DNA from: Homalodisca vitripennis
Taxonomy: Eukaryota; Arthropoda; Insecta; Hemiptera; Cicadellidae
Direction: 5' to 3'
Assembly: GCF_021130785.1 (NCBI RefSeq)
Contig: NW_025776221.1
Coordinates: forward strand, 1 to 64,000
Length of the DNA stretch: 64,000 bases
Positions 32,361-43,189 of this stretch are shown here, one piece after another. Below the pieces are notes generated by a model that worked only from the letters and a program-made list of their open reading frames with translations, was not told the DNA's origin and made no database searches. The position numbers and the translations under genes were made by a program. Numbering within the stretch: position 1 is the first letter of the stretch; the number at the start of each line of letters is the position of its first letter.

Positions 32361-33990
32361 TTGACAACCACTTCCAACAGCGATATTCGCTTTGTAAACC
32401 ACTTTGGTTATTTAAAAAATAAGGATAAAAATGCTCTTTACTGATTAACAAGCAGGGAAAGAGTGGAAACATTTGTCAGTTAAAGTGGCAAGAGAAAGAG
32501 AAATCATTTGGAAGTAAAATTACTTGAGTGAACAACACAATCTCTACCTCTGACGTCACACATACACTTTTACTGTCTCTCCACGCGTTTGTTTTGTACA
32601 TTAAGAGTAACTTCTTGTTCCTTAATGATATACAGCCAAGATAACACTAGTAGAGCTTTCTAAAACTCCAACTTCATGGTAAGTAATTGTTAACACGTTT
32701 AAACTTCTATTGGCTAATATGGAGGAATACCAATGTGTAACCATTAAGATATTCCATAGCGAATAGTTAACAGGAAGTCACTTCAGTAGAAAAGTAAGTC
32801 TATTCTCCAAGTAGTTACGTGACATAGGAAGTTAAGTTAATCAGGAGGATAATTTTATTGAAAGTTTAAATTGGTGAAATAGTTTAAAATCATTGGCACA
32901 TTTAGGAAGAACAGGAGGTTAAATTGAAAAGAATATTAATTTGAACCAGAATAAATAAAATGGTAACTATTCTATTCCAGGAAATTAAGATCACTAGAAG
33001 TTTAAATAAACCAGTTTTCACGTTTAAAATTAAATTGTATAAGGGATTCAATCAACCAGTGAGTTGACCTATCACTCAGTAGACTGACTGTTTCGAGAAG
33101 AAAACTTTTCTGTCTTATTGTCTGTCTATCTCTATATGAACTCGGGTACATTGCTAACACAGAGAGATAGTATTAATAAAGGAAGATTATTATAAAATAT
33201 CCGTCAGATGTAGAAATATTTGGTAATGTTTGTAGTTATTATGAGCATGATTAATTATTGATGAATTACACTACAGTATAATGTAAAACATTATATAATT
33301 ATAATTCAGAATTTTAAAAACGAACCTAACATTAGATACAGTATGAATACGCCCCACCTCAATTTCTATGAGGTTGTATATAAAATTTCTCATCTCAATG
33401 TCATTAAAATTTTGAGATGTCCTGCGATCATATAGAGAGGTATTCATACAAAAATATATTTACATCTCTCTAGGAGATAAACAAAGTTGTATAGGTATAC
33501 TCCAGTGATAGGTTTTACCCACATCCATTCGAATTCCATAGTCGTACAAGCATGATAAGAACATTCTTGTGTATGTAGAAATGAAGGTTCTTTCACAATT
33601 TCAAGTCTATAGGCATATTTTGTTAAAGATATCGTGCAGACAGACAGATAGACGGAAATGAAATTTTTTAATTCCACAAGTGAAAAGCTTTGCTAACACT
33701 CAGCCAATGAATCAATGACGGTCCTTACCACAAGTTTAATATAGATTTTAAGTTAGCGTTTAATATGAAGTATATAAATACATCTCAATACTCTGAAACA
33801 TTTGTTAAAATTAATAACATCTCAAATGACATCAGAGAAAGAGTTTGATGTCGTAAAGGAAGAGTTTTATGAGGGGTCGAGCGATAAATGATCAGCAGTA
33901 TTTGATTTCAGCAGTAAAGCGCTGCTCAGCTGCTGCTGTGTTTGGAGAGTATTATCCTTGTAGTAGACGATGTTATTTTGTTTAACACAA
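32361..33990. repeat. Degenerate duplication, copy 1
   Basis: Colinear similarity with 34710-35990. Paired landmarks are tgtaaaccactttggtta versus tgtaaatcactttggcta, tacagccaaga versus atgcagccaaag, and aaatgacatcaga(g/c)aaagag. A third block, gtaaagcgctg(c/g)tcagctgctgct, sits at about 33918 and 35911. Spacing between pairs falls from about 2.35 kb to 1.99 kb through indels. Confidence 0.7.
33535..33720. repeat. Family R motif, copy C
   Basis: Contains caatttcaagtctataggca, gatatcgtgcagacagacaga and a ctcagcca tail, matching the motif in 18990-19170 and 25960-26120. The minus-strand 77-codon ORF over it is incidental. Confidence 0.6.
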
Positions 33991-34019
33991 CGTATAATGC
34001 TGTATATAAGAATCCTAAT

Positions 34020-34255
34020 TAATATTATAAATGCGAAAGTGCCTTTGTTTGTTTTGTTTTCACGCGTAAACTACGCAACCGATTGTACTGAAAATTAAAT
34101 ATACATTCTTGCGGTTCCTGGGATGAGTATAGGCCTATTCTAATTTCGAAAATCCCTCTGGGATACGCCTCACTGGTCTTTAAAGTAGCGAAAAATCGCA
34201 TCTGGTTTCTGATGTTATGAAATATCAATTAAAAGAGCCTGTCTTATTTAAAATA
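34020..34255. repeat. Interspersed repeat with ttataaatgcgaaagtg start
   Basis: Begins attataaatgcgaaagtgcc followed by a tttg/tttgtt-rich run, cacgcgtaaac and ccgattgtactgaaa, a form I associate with widespread insect non-autonomous elements. It is related to 29300-29470. The 67-codon minus ORF is not a gene. Confidence 0.5.
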
Positions 34256-34709
34256 TGTATTTATTATGTTGAACTTGTTCGCAGTTTATATTAAGTAAAT
34301 TTTCTAATAATTTACCATAATATTTAAAGTTAGTTTAGATTTAAGCTATTATGTCAGTACTAATCTACCTTAGAAAATGCCCTAAACATAAGAAGGTCAG
34401 ACTTTGACTCAGAAGACTCCCTTTGAAGCAGTCGACAAGAACTATGCTAGACGAAAGTTTGCAGGAATGTGTTTTTGAAATAACTTTCCATTTCCAGCTG
34501 TTAATTTACTAAAATATTATCAATATTTTTCAGTTTATAAAGTAACAAACGAGTAGTTTCGTAAATAATCTCTCATACACTTCATTGGTTCAAACACTAA
34601 GCTTTCTGATCCAGTAAAGGTGTTATTTTATAGCTATTATAAATAAGTTATTTAAAATGTCTGAATATGTTTCAAAGCAATCTATGATTAACACTACAGA
34701 AATGTTGCT

Positions 34710-35990
34710 GCGTCTACAACAGTTCCAAGCACATTGTAAATCACTTTGGCTAATAGAAAAATAAGTAAGAAACTGTTGTTTAGTGATTAAAAACAAGCAT
34801 TACAGTTTATTAGTTACAATGGCAGGACTAACAGTCAGTGACTTGGAAGTGGAACGGCACCTCTAGCGACAGACGTAAACTTTATTGTCAATCTACGTGA
34901 TAGCTTGGTACATTATAGTAACTCGTGTTCGTTAAGTGTTATGCAGCCAAAGTCCTATTAAAGTAACATTCTAAATCAACCAATAGCAATCTACATTAAA
35001 TTATAAGAATTTATAATTTAGTTTACAATATAATTATGTACTATTAGAGAACTATTTTAGAGTTATCATTACTGTTTAGACACTGGTGCGTACGATGTAT
35101 GTAGCTATTTTTATTAGACTCTATATTTTGATAAATTCCTCCACTCTTGAGAAATTTCTATTAAGATATCAGTAAAATGTAATGAACTAAACGGTTCAGT
35201 AGGACATTAGAACAAATTAACCAAGGGTTACGTTTAGCACAGGTTAGTTCACTAGGAAGATAAGACAACCATCAACCAAAAAAAGTAACCAGGAGATTGA
35301 ATTCGTCATACAATTATTTTAACGGGAGATTTATGTAGATAAGAAGGTTAAATGACAAGAACGTTGAACCGAAGAGATATAGGGGTTAAATGTACCAATC
35401 ACTTAAGATCACCAAGAGGTTACGTTGAGGAGAGGTATTAGATATAAAATAATTTTGTTTTTACCTATATTGTTTAATTTTCACATCATTCTACGTGGTA
35501 AGTCGACGATTCAAATTATTACGTATTAAAATATTCTGGATTAAGATTTACGAAAGGTGCTCCCACCATCTTTCAATCATTGCAACGAATAATTCTGTTT
35601 TTAATATCGTTGCTATAGCCTAAGTATTATATGTATGACGTGTTACTCTAATGTGTGATGAATCAATACTAACCTTTTAAAATATTCGGATGAAGGAGAT
35701 TCGCTAAATGCTGCTTGAGTTTTATTAATAAACTAATATAGCGTTTGATCAATTTTGCGTTGTATAAAAGATTTGGATTCTTATCTGTGTTTTCAGAGAC
35801 ATCCTAAAACCTAAGAAACTCTCAAATGACATCAGACAAAGAGAATGCTATCGTAATAGGATTTTAAGAGAGGTCTAGTGATATATTTTGAGCCATATTT
35901 GATTTCAGTAGTAAAGCGCTGGTCAGCTGCTGCTCTGTTTTGTTAGCAGAGTTTTATCCTTGTAGTAGATGATGTTTCTTGATTGACATG
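34710..35990. repeat. Degenerate duplication, copy 2
   Basis: Partner of 32361-33990; see that entry for the matching landmarks. Confidence 0.7.
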
Positions 35991-37644
35991 ACATGTAATA
36001 TTATGTATGGAGCATGGAGCATAAAAAAATATCATATACACTAAGTGAACATTATAGATAAAACTATATAATATTAATATTCATTCAGTATCATCGCCTT
36101 TGATCGTGTAAAAATTCGTATTAAAATACTGTGGAATGGGAATACAAAGCGGCACACTAGTATTGTTACACCTAGAAATGTATTCATACGAAATTTAAAG
36201 GACACACATTCTCATCACTTGAAAAACTTGAGATTTAGTAGCACATCCTAGAGTTCCACCATAGTTAAAGTAGGCTGTAGATTTGATGTGATCACTGATG
36301 CCATGGACATAATATAGGTTGCTATATTACGAGTATTTAATTTTTTTCTTAGCATTTACATGGTAACAAGCGATTTTAGGTCTAAGTTAGATGGGAGATT
36401 TGCTCAGAATCTTGTTCTTAATAAAAAAAAAACCATTTCAAACATGTTTTATATTTACTATCAGGCATTACATTACTTGTGCTTGAATTGTATAATTTTT
36501 TAAAGTTTCAATAGTTTACACTTCTATTATCTGGGAAAGAGTAGATGTTTTCATTGTATACGTAATGTAACTGGTAATAATACTTGTAAATATACACAAT
36601 AGAAAACATTTATTATTATTATTAATCCTAATCGAAGAGTTGTTGAAGAGTACTAGAAGAATAATATTGAAACAATAAATCAATTAGACAACGTTTAAAA
36701 ATTACTGATAACATACATTTTTTATAGAAATTATTTTAAAAATTCAAGTAAACTTGAACAGTTTTACTAAAAATATAGAAAATGTTTTCATTTGTAGGGA
36801 AGTAAATGTGTTTATTCGCTAGATATAAATAAAATTTGAAATTATAATTTATTACTCAATCAAGATATTGTTTTATTAAGCAGTAAGAATGTCAATCAGT
36901 GAATTAAATACGACAAACTTTCTTGTTGTTGAGGAAGTTTTAGGTTCGCCAATAATTCTTTCACAGCAGATTACATTCTTAGGTTCACTCAGCAAACATT
37001 CTGGAATCTTTTGATTGTTTTTACAAGTATTACTTCTATCATATTGAGTTATCATATTATTATTAATAATACAGGCCTTGCCGTTATTTATATAGCATAG
37101 TATGTTCTATCAATGTATGAATAGTTTCTAATTTTGAAAAATAAATAAGTGCGTTAAAACAATCAATATGTAAATAATATTTGAGCTGCAAAAAAACCAA
37201 CTGAAGTGAAGAATGTAAGAAAAGCCATTTTTATTTTTTAAATTAATCTCTAGCTTTGTTTTACAAAGTGTTACAATGTTTTAGATCGAGATTCTTAATA
37301 GAAGTTGATTTTAATTCATTTGAGAAAATTAATATAAAAAATAAAATTTAATTCCGTAAGCAAATTAATTCAAGTTGTGTTTAAGATTTTATTTTTTTTT
37401 CGTTTTATATTAGCGTTCGTTTTACAGATAGCTCATATTAATTTCAAATTTCTTTAGTAAATTGTTTAGTTTTTAAGATAGTAAATGAATATATGTAAAT
37501 TTTAACGTATTTATTTAATATTAATATTATATAATAAATAGTGTAAGAACTAAGTTTAATGTTTTTCAATTTTTTTATTATGTTATTTAGTTTGTAAGTA
37601 ATTTTTATTAATATTTTTATGCAAGAGTAAATCTCGGGGTAGAT
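35991..37644. other. No gene seen; very AT-rich DNA
   Basis: Nothing recognised beyond homopolymer and simple AT tracts. Confidence 0.55.
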
Positions 37645-37831
37645 ATAATAATAATATAATAATAATAATCTCTTTATTGCATTCTTTTAACAATTTTTAC
37701 ATCGTATCGCAATTGTCAACAGTTTTTATAAGTCCATTTACACGAGATCATCCACACATTCACACAACCTCACACTCACAATTCTTGCAATCATTCAGGT
37801 CACAATCGCATTGACCTCAGATCCAGCAATC

Positions 37832-38739
37832 TCAAATATCCCAGCGGCTTGACATGAATTCATCAACAGAGTAGAAAGCCTTGGACTCCAAAAGGAGCTT
37901 GAGACGCGTTTTAAATTGATTTTGATTATTGGAAATTTTGATTTCTTCAGGGAGCCTGTTGATTAATCTGACACCAACTTCTTGCGGTAGATTTTGCGCT
38001 AATGTCAATCTGTGTTGATGCGTGCGAAAGTTGTCCCTGCCTCTAGTTTCATATTGATGAACGTCCCCGCCACGAATCAAAGTGCACCTTGATCTGCAGT
38101 ACACGATCACCTCAAAAATATAGAGGCAAGGCAAAGTCAGCAATCTCAACTCCCCGAAAGATTCCCTACACGACTCTCTATAATTTAAATTTTTAATGAT
38201 TCTGACAGCTTTTTTCTGGAGTCTAAAGACGCGCTCCATTTTGTTTTTTGCACAACTTCCCCAAAGTCTTATCCCATACGCAAAATGAGCATGGATTAGG
38301 CCATAGTAGGCCATTTTTAAAACTTCTGGGGAACAAAATTTTGCTAGATTGCGCAGAGCATATATACCTGAGGTAGCTCTAGCATAGACCCTGTCAACAT
38401 GATCGCTCCAGGTCAGTCCTTTGTCTAGAATCATTCCAAAAAAGTTTGTGGAGTTATTTTCTTCGAGAAGGTCGTCATCTATAAATACGGCCGGACGCAC
38501 CACTCGATCATGCTGACGAAGGCCGAAATTTACTACGATTGTTTTTGACTGATTTGTTTTCAGATTCATTTCAGTGAAATACTGAATGCAAGTGTTCAGT
38601 TCCATGAATGAGGTGATTTCTAGTTCTTCTATTGATTTACTTTTAAAACAAAGAGTCGTGTCATCGGCATATTGAACCAGTTTTCCATGCTGGATAACTG
38701 AATTCAATCCGCCGACATAAATTAAAAACAGGAGAGGCC
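37832..38739 (-). pseudogene. LINE RT C motif, thumb and C-terminus
   Basis: The 291-codon open frame starts just before GKLVQYADDTTLCF (YADD catalytic box). It continues through NQSKTIVVNFG, FFGMILDKGLTWSDHVDRVY, YYGLIHAHFAYGIRLWGSCA, KKAVRIIKNLNYRESCRESF and VHQYETRGRDNFRTHQHRLT, ending FYSVDEFMSSRWDI. This is the complete C-terminal third of a Jockey/CR1-like ORF2, the best-kept part of this element. The stop at 37832 is probably the natural one. Confidence 0.92.
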
Positions 38740-39717
38740 AAGGATAGAACCCTGAGGAACACCGTGGGCTATTTTAATTTTGTTTGAAATGACGCTCGAA
38801 ATCTCCACGCACTGATGTCGATCCTTAAGGTAAGAACCGATCCATAAGTGCGGGACACCCTGAATGCCACACATTTCTCCAACTGGTGCAACAGTGTCTC
38901 GTGGTGCACGCAGTCAAAGGCTTTGGACAAATCGAGAAATATACTAAGCACATGCTTTCGTCTATCCAAACCATCAACAACATTGTCCAAAAGGTTGTTC
39001 ACAGCGTCAATTGTGGATTTGTTTTTTCTAAATCCAAATTGTTCTGGATTCAGAATTTCGAATTCTTCCAGAAAGCTTTCAAGCCTTTCGTAGAAAAGTT
39101 TTTCAAAAACTTTACTGAAAACTGGAAGAATTGATATTGGACGATAATTGCTTGTAAGACAAGGATCGTCCTTTTTGAAAATTGGGGTGATCTTGGCCGT
39201 CTTTAAAAGAGATGGAAAAACTTCCAGTCTCCCATGAAAAATTGATCAATTTTGTTAGAGGACTCAAAATATGCTTGAAGCATCGTTTGAGTAGCCATAG
39301 TGACATCCCGTTGGCGTCACCGGTCTTTTTTGATTTCAGTCTCTGTATGACACGTGCTACCTCCTCTTCACACACAGGAGCCAAAGCCATGGACGCAACT
39401 GGTCCCCCAGTCTCTTCTCCGTGAGACTGAGGATTCTTAAATGACGAATTCGTAAAAGCAACGGTTGAAAAGTATTTGTTGAACTCGTTTGCCACTTTTA
39501 ATTTATCTTCAACAATTTCATTATTAATTTGGATTGCAATAGATTTGGAACACTTCTTGGAACCTCCATCTCGAGAAAAGTTATTAATTATTTTCCAAGC
39601 CGTTTTGGAAAAATTTTCACAGGTACCCAAGGCTCTATTGATGTCATAGGCTTTTGCAGCTCTTATGACCTTCTTATAGATTTTCCGATACCTTCTAAAA
39701 AAACATTTTGAAATCAT
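38740..39717 (-). pseudogene. LINE RT, N-terminal and palm part
   Basis: ORF 39717-39112 covers the pre-RT linker and first RT blocks (VARVIQRLKSKKTGDANGMS, LLKRCFKHILSPLTKLINFS). After a frameshift near 39160 the trace reads TSNYRPISILPVFSKVFEKL, LNPEQFGFRKNKSTIDAV and, in ORF 39002-38769, VLSIFLDLSKAFDCVHHETL with the first catalytic Asp of the A motif. Another shift follows near 38870. The GVPQGS box survives in part near 38755. Confidence 0.9.
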
Positions 39718-40330
39718 AATTTTGAGTATTGGTGAAGATTTTATAGAAGAACTGGAGCCTTTCTCGAGATATAAGAATTCCTTTAGTTATCCATGAATTT
39801 TGCAGCTTTTTACTGTTTTTTGTTTTCCTGAACGGGCATGCAACATCCAGATAGTGACTGAATGTGTCACTAAATGACTGATACATGTCATCGACATTTC
39901 CACACCCACTTAAAGACTCCAAAGACTCGGTTTTTAAACACCTATTCAGGTGGCAAATGTTTTGGGAAGTAATTGCCCTAGTAATTTTAAATTTTGGATT
40001 TTGATTTTCCAGTTGGCATCCATGAATCACGACTTCCTGCGCAAAGTGATCAGAGATCGCAGAACTTAATACAGAGACTGTTGTGTTAGGAATATTGGTG
40101 ATAACATTGTCGATGGCAGTACGCGACGTGGCTGTCACTCGTGTTGGCAAATTCACGGACCAATTTAGATTGAAAGAATTTAGAAGATCGTGAAGCTGCT
40201 GGGTAAGGGGGTCGGTGTGATCCAAAACATTAATGTTAAAATCGCCAATTATTACAAACCTTGTTGATTTAAAGGAGATACCACTCAGAAGGTGTTCCAA
40301 GCTTTCGAAAAAAGAGGAAAGGGATAAAAG
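39695..40330 (-). pseudogene. LINE endonuclease C-terminal part and linker
   Basis: The trace begins SFFESLEHLLSGISFK at the right edge. Then FVIIGDFNINVLDHTDPLTQ holds the GDFN catalytic box, and NLPTRVTATSRTAIDNVITN and SSAISDHFAQEVVI hold the final S-D-H. These are the D/N and H residues of the APE domain. The linker to the RT follows (KLQNSWITKGILISRERLQF). The endonuclease N-terminus is missing. A frameshift near 39700 moves the reading into the next ORF. Confidence 0.9.
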
Positions 40331-41210
40331 TTCGCTAATTCCGCCTCAAAATTAGGTCATTTTTTCATTTAATTGTTCTTCCAAATCGTTCAACAGGACA
40401 TTCCTCCCGCAGTGATAACAATAAGATAGCTTTGCGAATTTCGTTGCTAAAAACTGTAGGAAAATACTAGATACGACAAGAATTAGCCCACTGGCCTATA
40501 AAATTGTTTATCAATTTTATTATTCTGTTTAATTGAAATGTATAGACCACGAGTCCATGCAAGAGTATGTCAAATATTGTGAACCAGAGAGAATGTGGTG
40601 TTCAGCACAATTGTCTAAAGTTTAAATGAATCGTAATAACGAAAGAACGCAAGTTCGAGGAAGAGTATTTAGGAACAGTATCGTAGCAACAGGGAAAGCC
40701 AATTAATATAGTCTGGACTTTACCCAATTCACTAAATTGGGAATGTGCACATGTAAGGCATTGCATTTTGTTTCCATAGAATTTTTTGGGATGGTATGTT
40801 TACAGTAGCTGAAGGACCAAAAACGCATTGACTGGGGGAATTAGCTTGATTCAACAAAACTGTTCGTGCGGTGAGTTTAATTTGAGGAAACAAGCGAGCG
40901 GAGTGAGTCCGTGATTACAGCAAGTGCAATCACAAAGCAATACACGAGACTACAAGGTAAGCGATGTTTATTAGGTATAAACAAACATAAATTTCTAGAC
41001 TATAACGAGGAAATTGTATGATTTTATGGACGTGGTTTAGGAAGCAAGAATATTTACTTTGGTGTATCATGTTATAATATAAGTATTGAAATGTGATAGT
41101 ATTATTGAAGTTGGTTTTAGTTTTGCAATAAAAATATCTACTCGTATATACATAAACATTTTGAAAACGGAATTGATCGAACTAATTATATAAAATTAAT
41201 TACATAAAAC
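40331..41210. other. No gene seen; AT-rich DNA
   Basis: A short segment at 40892-40940 (gcgagcggagtgag, then caatcacaaagca) resembles 63782-63835 and may be a small repeat. Confidence 0.45.
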
Positions 41211-41270
41211 TCTTCTCTCTCTCTCTCTCCCCCTCCCTCTCCCCCTCCTTCTCACCCTCTCTCTCTCTCT

Positions 41271-41302
<32 letters not shown>

Positions 41303-41323
41303 CCCTCTCTCTCTCTCCCTCCC

Positions 41324-41375
<52 letters not shown>
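41211..41375. repeat. (CT)n polypyrimidine tract, 165 bp
   Basis: Continuous ct repeats with ccc interruptions. The minus-strand ORF reading R-E repeats is simple-sequence translation, not a gene. Confidence 0.97.
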
Positions 41376-41378
<3 letters not shown>

Positions 41379-41651
41379 ATGTATATAAATTTTGAACAAA
41401 TTTAGAACTGGCACATCAGTTAATATTAAAATCAAAATTACCCTTTGGTATGAATAAAAGATGAAATGATCAATTGGTTTTGTTATTATTATTTTTTCTT
41501 AATTCTTTCTCTGTTCATGATATTTCTCTTTGGTGTTAATCACATGTTAAAAAATCCCTGTTTATTTATTTATTTATTTTTGCAAATGTTTATTTATTTA
41601 CTTGTGTTAATTTTGTTGCTGTGTTAGTTTTGTTTTATACCTTTTATTATA

Positions 41652-41686
41652 CCTTTTTGAAAACGGCAAAGCCGAAATATTAAAGG
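41652..41686 (+). ncRNA. Hammerhead-like hairpin, degenerate
   Basis: The order is ccttt, ttgaaaac, ggc-aaa-gcc stem, gaaa, tatt, aaagg. The layout equals that at 27894-27934 (outer stem, CTGANGA-like word, inner stem, GAAA, four bases, outer stem), but the CTGANGA box is degenerate. Confidence 0.2.
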
Positions 41687-41746
41687 AAATTTAAACTAAG
41701 AAGTCTAATTTGTTATAATAGAGCAATTCTGCCTTATACAACCGAA

Positions 41747-41748
41747 GC

Positions 41749-41793
<45 letters not shown>
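41747..41793. repeat. (TA)n microsatellite
   Basis: About 46 bases of alternating at. Confidence 0.95.
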
Positions 41794-41797
<4 letters not shown>

Positions 41798-43189
41798 GGT
41801 AGATATATATATCTCGTTATTGATTGAAAAAATTGCTGTTTTAAATATTATGTTGGAAATAGTGTTAATTTGAACTGGAATTTTAAAACTGTAAATAAGA
41901 ATTACTCACAGATTTGCTTAACCTTTGACCCTCACAATCATGATCACTGAAAAAATGGTTATCTGGTGTGCATGATATATAATTAATTAAATTTTTTCAG
42001 TATTGAAGGATGCTATCGTATTACAAAGCAAGTGCTATCAATTTGAAGGTACGAATCTTAGACTTTGGAGTTTCTCTACATTGGTCTAAAATAGTGTTAT
42101 TGAAATCGTGGGAAGTGTTAAACAAATAAACAGAATGTGGTATAGCAGTTGCGGGCGAGGTGTGTGAAATAGATGATTTAATTACAGAATAAGCCAACTA
42201 AAATACTGATCAATAAACAGGAACAAAAATTTTTTGTAATAATTAAAAATAACAGTAAATTTATGAAGTATGAATTTTAAAATAAAAAAAAGAATTAAAT
42301 AGTAATATAGGTACAATAAAAGTGAAAAAGTAACTCATTATTCCTATAACTTGCTTTTATAATATGTAAAAGGTTTTAAAAATTAAAAATATGTTTGCTG
42401 AATATAAAAAATTAAAAAAAACATGTTAAGTAAAATATTAAAAAGAGATGGCATGTTTTGCACTAGTAATATAGTTCGTGTCTAACGAGAAAACTTTGAA
42501 ATGTGCACGTTTGAAGACCCTCCCCTTTACACTAAACCCTTGTTACACTATACAGCTGAGTGCCTCGTTACACGCATATGCCCCTTTACACATGAGAATA
42601 ATGATTTATTCCTTCAAAAAAGTACAAAAACATTACAAAAATAGAGTCTTAGGTAAAGCATAATCACATGTCCAGTAGTGTGATTAGGTCTAAAAAAAAA
42701 TAAATAAAACTTAATACAGTACTTTTTGAGTTCAGTTACATTAAATTACACGCTGGCCACTCTTCGAGGTGCCTGAAACTACAAAATGAACTAAAAATAA
42801 GAATACAAAAAATATTACCAATATAAATATCTACTTTTCCATATAATGTCTGAATAAAAATTATCCAAAATTAACAGTAAAAACAACATAACAATAATTG
42901 GCATCCTCTTTATACAATTCGGATTAAAAAAATTACAACAAACAAATATAAAAACAGCAAACATACTACATTAAAAACAAATCAATATTATAAACATATA
43001 ACTAACTTATGTCATAGAAAGATCAAAGTGCTATTTAAACAAATTCACTATTACACAATGCATGTACATGCATTCAATAACACACACAGTACATTATACA
43101 TATATACAACTACCATTTATATACAATTGCTACATGAAACCAAATTAATTTTTATATAAAATAAACAGTAACTTTTAACTTTAGCTAGT
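41794..43189. other. No gene seen; AT-rich DNA
   Basis: May include the 3' UTR of the LINE to the right, but no tail was found. Confidence 0.45.

Larger units (their letters stand above)
37645..40330 (-). mobile_element. Jockey/CR1-like LINE, 5'-truncated, frameshifted
   Basis: The minus-strand element runs from within the endonuclease (right) to a 3' UTR with an aataaa signal and an (ATT)n-type tail (37645-37675, seen as taataataat on the plus strand). ORF2 is broken into at least four frames. An 80-bp piece of the same family occurs at 9405-9486. A target duplication could not be fixed. Confidence 0.9.

Noticed and set aside
41196..41435. Minus-strand ORF of R-E repeats
   Set aside because: Translation of the (CT)n tract.
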